Part shown: piece by piece, positions 1 through 6,039 of the stretch
Numbering within the stretch: the stretch's first letter is position 1
Layout of the letters: each line of letters begins with the position of its first letter
NCBI GenBank assembly: GCA_035914695.1
Contig: JAMIQH010000022.1
Coordinates: 1-6,039, forward strand
Direction: 5' to 3'
Source: JAOSJT01 sp035914695
GTDB taxonomy: Bacteria > Bacteroidota > Ignavibacteria > SZUA-365
Length of the DNA stretch: 6,039 nucleotides
Translations under genes and position numbers: made by a program
The notes under the pieces: generated by a model
The model's database searches: none
What the model saw: the letters and a program-made list of their open reading frames with translations, nothing else
Told to the model about the DNA's origin: nothing

Positions 1-112
1 CCAGCAGACGGAATGCGTTCTCGTCGCCGGATTGCACGCGTGTGACGAGAATGTCATCTCCGAGATCCTGTTGTAAGCGAGGCAGGGCTGTTTCCGCAAC
101 TGTGGGTGTCAT
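1..112 (-). CDS. ECF-family RNA polymerase sigma factor, N-terminal fragment (cut by window edge)
   Basis: Reading the minus strand from the ATG at 112 gives 37 residues that run off the window. Residues 18-37 read GDDILVTRVQSGDENAFRLL. The pattern 'D-x-x-L-V-x-R-V-Q-x-G-D-E-x-A-F-R-x-L' is the start of sigma-70 region 2 in extracytoplasmic-function (ECF) sigma factors, which direct RNA polymerase to alternative promoters. This region helps bind core polymerase; the DNA-contacting parts lie outside the window. The start is uncertain. ATG 112 has GGAAGG only one base upstream, too close for a normal ribosome site. An in-frame GTG at 121 follows GAGAG with a 4-base gap and would add three residues. 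An in-frame TAA just upstream limits any further extension. An ECF-like promoter lies at about 140-167, suggesting autoregulation. Subfamily, partner anti-sigma factor and target genes cannot be read from this fragment. Confidence 0.68.
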   Translation of the reverse strand, partial: MTPTVAETALPRLQQDLGDDILVTRVQSGDENAFRLL

Positions 113-139
113 GCCTTCCACGTTTCTCTCGACGGGTGT

Positions 140-167
140 TTAGACGGACGCGCGGGTACAATGTTCC
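140..167 (-). promoter_or_regulatory. Candidate ECF-type promoter of the sigma factor gene
   Basis: On the minus strand GGAACAT (positions 167-161) is followed by 15 bases and then GTCTAA (145-140). This is close to the sigma-E type consensus of enterobacteria (GGAACTT, about 15-16 bases, GTCTAA). It lies 18-27 bases ahead of the possible starts of the ECF sigma gene, where an autoregulatory promoter would be expected. The leader would be very short. The match is read by eye; the consensus belongs to other phyla, so its use here is an inference. Confidence 0.4.
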
Positions 168-271
168 AACTACGATGCCACGGTCGAAAAGATGCGGGCG
201 CGGTGGGCGAATCGGTGTCGCTATTCAGCTCTGAAACTAGTCTTGCGTTTGCAGCATCGCTGTGTGCGTGG

Positions 272-319
272 TAAGGAGCAAAGCGTGAAGAGTAACGTCT
301 CACGGCCATAAGGAGCAAA
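272..319. repeat. Pair of 11-bp direct repeats, possible operator sites
   Basis: TAAGGAGCAAA occurs exactly at 272-282 and again at 309-319, a start-to-start distance of 37 bp. Read on the minus strand, the direction of the sigma gene, the copies are TTTGCTCCTTA. They lie about 105-155 bp upstream of the ECF-like promoter, a distance compatible with an activator or repressor site, but no protein or function can be assigned. Confidence 0.4.
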
Positions 320-350
320 TCCGTACTCCCGCCGCTCACGCGAACACTTA

Positions 351-374
351 CTTTCGCGCTTTCGCGTTTTCGCA
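351..374. repeat. Short tandem repeat of an 8-mer (about three copies)
   Basis: CTTTCGCG at 351-358 is repeated exactly at 359-366, and a degenerate third unit TTTTCGCA follows at 367-374. It lies in the non-coding stretch upstream of the sigma factor gene. It could be a minor slippage tract, and I see no function for it. Confidence 0.4.
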
Positions 375-479
375 TGAGCACTTCTCTCGAATTCGTCTCG
401 CAAATTGATCACGCCACCTGAACCATGTTCAGTTCTCCGGCTGTGGCGAAGAAAGATGAAAGACCGGGGTATCAACAAA

Positions 480-512
480 CACGGATCGCCGGACTGTGCC
501 CGGCGATCCGTG
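480..512 (-). terminator. Rho-independent-type terminator of the 519-residue secreted protein gene
   Basis: CACGGATCGCCGG (480-492) and CCGGCGATCCGTG (500-512) are perfect reverse complements: a 13-bp GC-rich stem with a 7-base loop (493-499). The hairpin starts 23 bases beyond the TAA stop of the minus-strand gene. On the minus strand it is followed by TTTGTTGAT, a weak U-rich tract. The opposite orientation is followed by GAAAAAATGG, which gives no U tract, so it should act on minus-strand transcripts. Confidence 0.72.
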
Positions 513-535
513 GAAAAAATGGAGCTGTTCGTGCG

Positions 536-2095
536 TTATTTGCTCAGCAGCATGCGGCGCGCCATGGTGCGTCCTTCCGCCTCGAGTTGATACATGTACA
601 CGCCCGAGCGCAATCCACGCGCGTCGAAGGTCACATTGTGCACGCCCGCGTCGAGATTGCGATTGACCAGCGTGGCAACGTCCTTGCCTAGCAAATTGAA
701 TACCCGCAGCCGCACCCAGCCACTGCGCGTGGTGGTGAAGGTGATGGACGTGGAGGGATTGAACGGATTGGGGTAGTTCTGCTCCAGCGCCACCGCCGTC
801 GGCTGCGCGATGGGTTTGTTCGACGTGATGCCGTCGGCGATCAGCGACAGGTAATGTCCGGGGAAGGGAGAGCTGCGCGTGGTGTACAAACCATCGCTGG
901 CTTCCACATACCAGAGGCATTGCTGTTGTCTGGTGGAGGGCAGTCCGGAAATGGTTTGCAGAATCCCCCAGAGCTGTCCGTGATTGAGGGTGATCGATGC
1001 GTCGCGCCCGCCGTTGTTGGAGAGAATGCGCGTGGCGCGCGTGAGACTCACGCTGTCGACAATCACCCAGGTGTACTGCACCGCATCGGAGAACACGGCG
1101 GGATTGAAACGCGACACCTGAATGTCGGTGTACGGATCCTGCGGCGTGGGACGCTCCCAGGTGAAGGTCTCCTGCGTGGCCGACGAGTCCAGATTCAGAA
1201 CGGCGTGATCCGTAGGAGTGAGCAGCGCGAAAGGCACCGGCGCATGCTCGCGGATTTCGTACGGATCGGTTTCGCCACGAATGGTCTGATCGTCCGATGC
1301 GAAGGCGATGATGACTTGCGGCTCGACGGGCTTCATACGTTCAATGCGCGAGGCGATGAGATAATTGGTCAAGCCCTGGATGAACACGTCGCCCGCGAAA
1401 ATGTCGGCCAGGCCGGGGTCGCTGGCGTCGAATTCACCCGGGAAGCGCGCCGAGAAGCGCGTCTTGATTTCCTTCTCGCTGATGTTCATGAAGCGGTCGC
1501 GCGGCGCCACGATGATTTCGTAGGGACGCATGACGTACACCGCGTCTTCCAACGTGTCGGCGGACGTGAGATCCACGAGGTAGTTGGTGATTTCATCGGC
1601 GATGAAGGTGATGGATTGCGACACCTGATTGAGGAAGGGCACGGGAGGCGACACCTCCACGAACACTCCCGTGTCGGCGCGCGTGTGGATGAGGCACACC
1701 ACAGCTTCGCCATTGACGAACGCCGTGTGCGGGATGGACCACTCGTTGTCCGTGATTTTGGTCAATTCACTGCCGTTGAACAGCAGGCGGGCCCAGGTAT
1801 AGCCCTCGGGGTCGGCATTCCACGAGCGCGTGCTCGAGTCGGTGTTGGCCATAGAATTGCGCAGGGTCAGGGTGGTGGGGGAACCGATCTGGTCCCAGCT
1901 CCGGATCACATTGCCATTGTCGTCGCGCGCGGTGAGCGTGAAGCACACCTGCTCGCCGACAAGTCGGGTGATGTCGGCCGCGGTGCCGACGGACATTTGG
2001 ACGCCCATCGTACCGGGGCCTGCCAGCGTCTGCGAGGCGAACGCGACGCCGAGCGTGCACACAAGTGCGAGAGACAACAGGTAGCGGTTGTTCAT
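536..2095 (-). CDS. Secreted beta-domain protein with T9SS type A C-terminal sorting domain (519 aa)
   Basis: The protein appears complete. Start choice: ATG at 2095 is preceded by GGAGGAG with a 6-base gap and begins a clean signal peptide (MNNR, hydrophobic core at about 5-20, probable cleavage after TLA at residue 25). An in-frame ATG at 2242 would add 49 residues before the signal peptide and is rejected. Residues ~30-150 and ~175-285 look beta-rich and Ig-like ('ARDDNGN' near 56-62, 'APRDRFMN' near 197). Residues ~287-427 resemble the SusE/fibronectin-III-like domain common in T9SS cargo: 'PFALLTP' at 288, then 'TFTW', 'YTWVI', 'SNNGGRD' and 'WYVEASDG'. Residues 437-519 form a type A sorting domain ('LEQNYPNPFNPS', 'VFNLLGKDV', 'LRSGVYMYQL', 'RRMLLSK'), normally removed after transport across the outer membrane. 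I see no catalytic residues, so a structural or binding surface role is an inference and the substrate is unknown. It is monocistronic between its own start and the hairpin at 480-512, and divergent from the gene at 2388. Confidence 0.93.
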   Translation of the reverse strand: MNNRYLLSLALVCTLGVAFASQTLAGPGTMGVQMSVGTAADITRLVGEQVCFTLTARDDNGNVIRSWDQIGSPTTLTLRNSMANTDSSTRSWNADPEGYTWARLLFNGSELTKITDNEWSIPHTAFVNGEAVVCLIHTRADTGVFVEVSPPVPFLNQVSQSITFIADEITNYLVDLTSADTLEDAVYVMRPYEIIVAPRDRFMNISEKEIKTRFSARFPGEFDASDPGLADIFAGDVFIQGLTNYLIASRIERMKPVEPQVIIAFASDDQTIRGETDPYEIREHAPVPFALLTPTDHAVLNLDSSATQETFTWERPTPQDPYTDIQVSRFNPAVFSDAVQYTWVIVDSVSLTRATRILSNNGGRDASITLNHGQLWGILQTISGLPSTRQQQCLWYVEASDGLYTTRSSPFPGHYLSLIADGITSNKPIAQPTAVALEQNYPNPFNPSTSITFTTTRSGWVRLRVFNLLGKDVATLVNRNLDAGVHNVTFDARGLRSGVYMYQLEAEGRTMARRMLLSK

Positions 2096-2101
2096 GACGA
2101 A

Positions 2102-2108
2102 CTCCTCC
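2102..2108 (-). promoter_or_regulatory. Strong ribosome binding site that fixes the start at 2095
   Basis: On the minus strand GGAGGAG lies 6 bases ahead of the ATG at 2095 (GGAGGAG-TTCGTC-ATG). This near-ideal Shine-Dalgarno sequence selects this ATG over the in-frame ATG at 2242. It contrasts with the plus-strand gene at 2388, which has no visible Shine-Dalgarno sequence. Confidence 0.8.
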
Positions 2109-2162
2109 TCGCTCTTACCTATGGTGAATGGGGACAACATTCGGGATCGGGCATACAGTGAT

Positions 2163-2275
2163 TTCCGGGCGCGGTGGCAGCACAATGTGTCATCGAGACT
2201 ACAAGGCGGACTGATCACTTCCGGGCGATGGAAGCACCGCAAGGTGCGCTCGCGAATTCACAGGCATGCCCGGAA
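2163..2275. repeat. Three copies of TTCCGGGC in the divergent intergenic region
   Basis: TTCCGGGC occurs at 2163-2170 and 2219-2226 on the plus strand, and as its reverse complement GCCCGGAA at 2268-2275. The first two are both followed by G, giving a 9-base match. Start-to-start distances are 56 and 49 bp. Three copies of an 8-mer in about 110 bp between two divergent genes could be sites for a shared regulator, but the motif is GC-rich and chance is not excluded. Confidence 0.35.
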
Positions 2276-2299
2276 TATAGACGATTTGTGCGCGAAACA

Positions 2300-2332
2300 C
2301 AATGCGGAAAAATCTTCCCCGACGACGCATTG
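2300..2332. repeat. Inverted repeat overlapping the predicted -33 element
   Basis: CAATGCG at 2300-2306 is the exact reverse complement of CGCATTG at 2326-2332, with a 19-base gap. The right arm contains the TTG proposed as the -33 element of the plus-strand gene, so it could be an operator where binding blocks the promoter. The arms are short and this is tentative. Confidence 0.3.
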
Positions 2333-2360
2333 ATCCTCCCATGGATGCGATGTAGCTTTC
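2330..2360 (+). promoter_or_regulatory. Candidate Bacteroidetes-type promoter of the large plus-strand gene
   Basis: TTG (2330-2332), 20 bases, then TAGCTTTC (2353-2360) matches the Bacteroidetes housekeeping pattern (TTG at -33, TAnnTTTG at -7, spacer about 19-21) except for the last base. Transcription would start near 2367, leaving a leader of about 20 bases before the ATG at 2388. That ATG has no Shine-Dalgarno sequence, which is normal for this phylum. No other part of the region between 2276 and 2388 fits as well. Confidence 0.4.
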
Positions 2361-2387
2361 CGTTTTCCATTCATTCGCGCCAATCGT

Positions 2388-5300
2388 ATGTCCCCATCAC
2401 GCGTTGTCTGCCTGCTGTCGGCGATGATCCTGTTCGCCGGGACACGCAGTGTCGCGCAGCCGCGCGGGTATACATTCGCCCATGCCGACAATGGGTTGAT
2501 TTCCGTGTCCGTCGAGCACAGCAGCGGGCAATATCGCATCGATACGCCCGGAGCGTTGCCGCTGCTGTTCTCAGGCAAAGATGGATTGACCGCCTACACC
2601 AATGTCCGTGTGGATGGTGTGGTGTACACCACGAATGTTCTGCAACGCCTCGAAGCGCCCGCGGGCACCGCGCGCCTGCCTATTCGAGCGGTGGAGGAGT
2701 TGTCCGACCGTGTGCGCGTACACAGCACGGTGTATCGCGGCAAGGATTCGCTGGGCATCACGTTGGATTTCATTCCTTCCCTCGATGGGGATTATGCGTA
2801 TGTGCGCATCGAAACGCGCGTGCGAAATCTCGGAGCGCATCCCTTGCGCGTTGGTGGTCTGCATTTGCTCGATCTGATGCTGGGCAGCTCGGATTTGGTG
2901 GACGTACTCATGCCCGATCCGCAACCCCGCGCGGAATTCGCTCGCAGTGGCGCCGGAATTCCGATGAGCTACGAGGGCGTGGTGGCGGGCATGCCGACGC
3001 GTCTGCGCGGACGCTTGCGCGGTTTGGGCGGGCCCGACCCCGACGATGTGGTGTTCGGTCAATGGCAGTACGGCGGTTACCTTGGCACGGTGGCCTGGGA
3101 ATACACCCCGTCCTTGCCGCGCGTCACCGACAACGCGCTGTTGCTGCGATGGAACGAGCGAATGCTGGCCGCGGGTGAAGAGCTGCGCTTCATCGTGGAT
3201 CACGGATATGTTGCTGCACAGGATGCGCGTTTGGACTGTCTGGCGGGGGAGTTGCGCGTGAGCGACGATTCGATGCAGTACTTGCCGCAACCGCTGTTGG
3301 TATCCGCCACATTGCGCAACACCGGCACGCTGCCCTTGTCCGCACCGCGCGTGCGTTTCGATGCCGTGGCGCCTTGCCGCCTCGCGGCCGGAGAGAGCAA
3401 CGAGAAAGCCCTCGGCGCGGCACTCGCTCCGGGAGCCGTGGCACGTTTCGACTGGCTGGTGGATGTGGATGCGGTGGACACGGCGACCACCGTTGATCTG
3501 CACTTCACCCTGCTGTCTCCCGACACGCTCGAACGGGACTGTGTTGCACGTCTGGACGTGCCGCCGCTTCGGCGCGCCATGGCGGAGCTGCGCTGCACGG
3601 ATACCATTCGCCTGCATCCGCAGGGAGGCGCGCAGGGCTACGATCCCGATCCGCTGGCCATCTCCGCGGTGCTCAGCAACGGTGGACAACGCAACCTCAC
3701 GGGATTGACGGCAACAATACAACTGGGCGCGGGTGTGGTACTGCTCGGGCCTTCCACCGACATCCTCGTACAGCCCGATCCGTTGCGCGTGGGCGCCCGG
3801 ACCACGGTGCTGTGGTTGTGCCGGGGCATATCGCGGGAAACGGATCAATGGGTCCCGTACATCATTCGCGTATTTGATCAGGGACGCCAGCTGGCGCAAT
3901 GCGAGGGTGTGGTGTTTCTGCCGGGCATACAGGGCTCACCGTGCACCGAGACGCGTGTGACCACGGCGGGGACGGATTTCCCGCTGGCGTTTTTACCGGA
4001 TGAGGTTGGCTCCTTCTCCATGGATTTGCGCCTGTACATTTCCGCGCCAACGGCGGCCAGCGTCACCGTCACCGATGCGCGGGGAGCGACCTTGGCCTCG
4101 GCGAATATTCAGGGAGCAGGGGTGCATCTTTTGCAATTGCCTCCATCGTTCGCGGACATTGATCCGGAAACCGTGCGGAACAACGGCGTGCGTGTGCGCA
4201 GTGATGTGCCGATTCATCTGCTGGCAGGGAATTTCCGCGATCGCCACAGCGATGCCATGACGATACTGCCCAGGCATGCGCTGGGGACGCGTTATGTGAC
4301 CGCGGGTTACAACTGGCAAAACCCCTGGGAGCACATGCTCGTGCTCGCAACGCAGCCGGACACGCGCGTCACCATCACCCCGAAAGCCATGACTTCCACG
4401 GGGCGTCCCGACGGCGTGCCCTTCGATGTGTTGCTCGGCGAAGGCGACGTGTACTATCTCAAATCCTTCGTGGCGGGCGATGGTGGTTCGCTTACCGGCA
4501 GTGTGATCGAGGCGGACAAGCCCATCGCGGTGTTCTCGGGCGGAGAATCGGGGTGGATCCCCACCGGCTTTCCCGACACCTACGGCTATCTCAATCCCCA
4601 CGCGGATCAGCTTCCTCCAGTCGAGCATCTTGGAAAAGACTACATTCTTGTCCCATTCCGCTCACGGCAGCGGGGCGATGCCTGGCGCGTTGTGGCGACA
4701 CAACCGAACACCACCGCGATGATCGATGGACAGGCGCGTGCGCTGCCTCGCGTGGGAGATTGGCTGGAGGGCACATTGATGGATGTGACCCGCATCACAG
4801 CAGACAATCCCGTACTCGTGGCGCAATTCGCCAACTCCGCGCGCTGGGATTCGGACACGGGAGAATACGGCGATGGCTCGATGCTATACTGCGTGCCGCT
4901 CGATCGGCACATGCGTTGCCACTATTTCCCGGCGGGCATGCTTGTGGCCGATGCCGCGCTGGAGTCGAATACCGTCGCCGAGCTGAGCTTGGGCGCCGCG
5001 TTGGATTTCGACAACGATCCTTCGCTCGATGTGGACTCCTACACCGTCGAGGCCTGGGTGCAGAATCACAGTTCCGGACCGGTGCTGCGCCGGGGATTGC
5101 CAACGCCGGGCAACACCGGCTGGCTGCTGCGCTACGAGGCCTTGCGCAACAGGTTCGTGCTGGTGGTGGCGGGCGGTGCGGGCAACGCGGAGTTCGCCAC
5201 TTCGGACAATTCGGTGAGCACGCGGCAATGGGCGCATGTGGCACTGCGCGTCAACGCGGCGAATCTCTCCATTGATGTGCTGGTGGATGGCATTCGCCGC

Positions 5301-6039
5301 ATCAGTGCAAGCATGGTGCAGGCCGGAGCATTCGTGAACACGCCGCTGAGCATTGGCGGAAGCTATAATGGCGAGGACTGGACCGGTCTCGTGGACGAAA
5401 TCCGCCTCTGGGCCACGCAGCGTGGGGACGCCGAGGTGCTGTCGCTCAAGGATACGCGCGTTCCCCATGCCGCTCGCGCGGGTTTGCTGGGGTATTGGAC
5501 GTTCTGCTCCGCATACGAGGACGAGACCGATGTGGACAATCCACTGCGTCCCACTTCCTCCTCGCGTCTGGTGAACAGTTGGGATCTCCCCATGGGATTG
5601 CGCTGTGCCGAACCCGTGGATTCCAGCTTTGTCACCATCACCGCGCCCGAGGATGCAACGGGATCGGTGCTGTTGAATCACCGTCCCGTGCCAGCGGGGG
5701 AATGGCGCGCGGTGGCGGGCGCTCCGTATCGGGTGGCATCGCTGCGCGTGCCCACGGGGATGAATCGTTTGGAGAGTACCGATGCACGCGGTGTGGGCGC
5801 GCAATCCTACGGCTTCGCTTATCATGACGCCTACACCGCCTTCACCGGTTACGCCGTGTCGCCTCTGGTGGCGGGGGTGTCACCCGCGGCCGCACCAGCG
5901 AATGTCTATCTCGGAGCGATATATCCCAATCCTGCGGACGGAACGCATGCCAACATCCCGCTCTCGCTGCGCACCCGCATGCCCATGCGGCTTCTGCTCG
6001 TGGACGCCGCAGGTCGCCTCCTGCGGACCTTGTACGATG
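2388..6039 (+). CDS. Very large T9SS-secreted protein with an IgGFc-binding-like domain split by a LamG domain (3' end outside window)
   Basis: The frame is open from ATG 2388 to the window end: 1217 codons and no stop. An in-frame TGA at 2331 and the absence of another ATG fix the start. Layout by residue: signal peptide 1-23 (cleavage after SVA); uncharacterised beta-rich domain ~24-275, ending with 'WNERMLAAGEELRF' (255 on); two CARDB/Ig-like repeats at ~288-392 and ~400-512, each with Trp and Cys exactly 29 residues apart (W356/C385, W476/C505); IgGFc-binding-like domain from ~529 ('TDFPLAF', 'ADKPIAVFSGGE' 709, 'QLPP' 741, 'GKDYILVPF' 749, 'ITADNPVLVAQF' 803, 'GSMLYCVPL'); LamG-like domain ~860-1050 ('YTVEAWV', 'WAHVAL' 948, 'LVDEIRLW', 'GLLGYW'); return of the IgGFc-like fold ~1079-1160 ('SFVTITAP', 'GSVLLN', 'SYGFAYHDAY'); T9SS type A sorting domain from ~1176 ('YPNP' 1179), perhaps 35-45 residues short of its end. 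The family suggests a cell-surface binding or adhesion role, but no ligand can be read and no enzyme motif is visible. Confidence 0.94.
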   Translation, partial: MSPSRVVCLLSAMILFAGTRSVAQPRGYTFAHADNGLISVSVEHSSGQYRIDTPGALPLLFSGKDGLTAYTNVRVDGVVYTTNVLQRLEAPAGTARLPIRAVEELSDRVRVHSTVYRGKDSLGITLDFIPSLDGDYAYVRIETRVRNLGAHPLRVGGLHLLDLMLGSSDLVDVLMPDPQPRAEFARSGAGIPMSYEGVVAGMPTRLRGRLRGLGGPDPDDVVFGQWQYGGYLGTVAWEYTPSLPRVTDNALLLRWNERMLAAGEELRFIVDHGYVAAQDARLDCLAGELRVSDDSMQYLPQPLLVSATLRNTGTLPLSAPRVRFDAVAPCRLAAGESNEKALGAALAPGAVARFDWLVDVDAVDTATTVDLHFTLLSPDTLERDCVARLDVPPLRRAMAELRCTDTIRLHPQGGAQGYDPDPLAISAVLSNGGQRNLTGLTATIQLGAGVVLLGPSTDILVQPDPLRVGARTTVLWLCRGISRETDQWVPYIIRVFDQGRQLAQCEGVVFLPGIQGSPCTETRVTTAGTDFPLAFLPDEVGSFSMDLRLYISAPTAASVTVTDARGATLASANIQGAGVHLLQLPPSFADIDPETVRNNGVRVRSDVPIHLLAGNFRDRHSDAMTILPRHALGTRYVTAGYNWQNPWEHMLVLATQPDTRVTITPKAMTSTGRPDGVPFDVLLGEGDVYYLKSFVAGDGGSLTGSVIEADKPIAVFSGGESGWIPTGFPDTYGYLNPHADQLPPVEHLGKDYILVPFRSRQRGDAWRVVATQPNTTAMIDGQARALPRVGDWLEGTLMDVTRITADNPVLVAQFANSARWDSDTGEYGDGSMLYCVPLDRHMRCHYFPAGMLVADAALESNTVAELSLGAALDFDNDPSLDVDSYTVEAWVQNHSSGPVLRRGLPTPGNTGWLLRYEALRNRFVLVVAGGAGNAEFATSDNSVSTRQWAHVALRVNAANLSIDVLVDGIRRISASMVQAGAFVNTPLSIGGSYNGEDWTGLVDEIRLWATQRGDAEVLSLKDTRVPHAARAGLLGYWTFCSAYEDETDVDNPLRPTSSSRLVNSWDLPMGLRCAEPVDSSFVTITAPEDATGSVLLNHRPVPAGEWRAVAGAPYRVASLRVPTGMNRLESTDARGVGAQSYGFAYHDAYTAFTGYAVSPLVAGVSPAAAPANVYLGAIYPNPADGTHANIPLSLRTRMPMRLLLVDAAGRLLRTLYD

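Larger units (their letters stand above)
113..479. other. Intergenic region without a convincing gene
   Basis: This stretch separates the sigma factor gene from the terminator of the 519-residue secreted protein gene. Short open frames exist on both strands, but their translations are rich in Arg, Ser and His with no recognisable motif, so I call none of them. Besides the ECF-like promoter at 140-167 it holds an 11-base direct repeat (272-282 and 309-319) and a short tandem 8-mer block (351-374). I see no tRNA, no obvious riboswitch and no second strong hairpin. Confidence 0.6.

Noticed and set aside
221..478. 85-codon minus-strand open frame in the region between the terminator and the sigma gene
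   Set aside because: It has Arg-rich translation with no motif and lies in a stretch that carries regulatory-looking signals. It is not supported as a gene.
854..2161. 435-codon open frame on the plus strand, antisense to the 519-residue secreted protein
   Set aside because: Its translation is rich in Arg, Gly, His and Val, with no domain, signal peptide or clear ribosome site. It is a shadow of the GC-rich codon usage of the minus-strand gene, which has a signal peptide and sorting domain.
2096..2242. N-terminal extension of the 519-residue protein to the ATG at 2242
   Set aside because: It would put 49 residues before a normal signal peptide and ignore the GGAGGAG site 6 bases ahead of ATG 2095.
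2234..2247. Small hairpin GCACC-GCAA-GGTGC in the divergent intergenic region
   Set aside because: The stem is only 5 bp with no U tract, too weak to call a terminator or regulatory RNA structure.
2174..3178. 334-codon plus-strand frame overlapping the start of the large gene
   Set aside because: Its translation is Arg/His/Ser-rich and shows no domain. The frame starting at 2388 has a signal peptide and stays open to the window end.
2571..3899. 442-codon open frame on the minus strand, antisense to the large plus-strand gene
   Set aside because: The composition is dominated by His, Arg, Gln and Ala, with no motif. The plus-strand frame over the same bases is continuous and shows recognisable domains.
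4884..5825. 313-codon open frame on the minus strand, antisense to the LamG region
   Set aside because: This is another mirror frame of the large gene. It has His/Arg-rich translation and no recognisable features, while the plus strand encodes clear LamG motifs here.
2388..6039. Possible frameshift or broken gene across the large plus-strand protein
   Set aside because: I read the frame line by line from the ATG to the last base and found no stop codon or break. Domain motifs stay in the same frame throughout.

Overview
The window looks like a piece of a GC-rich (roughly 60% by eye) chromosome from the Fibrobacteres-Chlorobi-Bacteroidetes (FCB) group. A lineage near Chlorobi/Ignavibacteria/Kapabacteria fits best. 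The main evidence is two genes whose products combine an N-terminal signal peptide with a C-terminal type A sorting domain of the type IX secretion system (T9SS, Por secretion). One of these domains has the 'EQNYPNPFNPST' opening typical of those lineages. The taxonomic placement is an inference from protein style, not a search result.

Layout from left to right. (1) Positions 1-112, minus strand: the first 37 codons of an ECF-type RNA polymerase sigma factor, cut by the window edge. (2) Positions 113-479: a non-coding stretch with a good ECF-type promoter match just upstream of the sigma gene (GGAACAT-N15-GTCTAA, minus strand), an 11-bp direct repeat and a short 8-mer tandem repeat. (3) Positions 480-512: a 13-bp-stem hairpin that probably terminates the next gene. 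(4) Positions 536-2095, minus strand: a complete 519-residue secreted protein with Ig-like/SusE-like beta domains and a T9SS sorting domain. (5) Positions 2096-2387: a divergent intergenic region with a Bacteroidetes-type promoter candidate for the plus-strand gene and several short repeats. (6) Position 2388 to the window end, plus strand: a very large secreted protein, 1217 codons in the window with no stop, which enters its own T9SS sorting domain before the sequence ends.

The most interesting item is the large plus-strand protein. It carries a domain resembling the IgGFc-binding domain (N-terminal region of mammalian FCGBP, Pfam IgGFc_binding), and this domain appears to be split by an inserted LamG/concanavalin A-like domain. 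The N-terminal part of the IgGFc fold runs to about residue 851, the LamG insert fills about 852-1078, and the C-terminal part of the IgGFc fold resumes at about 1079-1160. Ahead of it lie an uncharacterised beta-rich domain and two tandem, clearly related CARDB/Ig-like repeats. The two large genes are divergently transcribed and both products should reach the outer surface by T9SS, so they plausibly belong to the cell-surface or secreted repertoire. Nothing in the window shows that they work together, and the sigma gene may belong to a separate unit.
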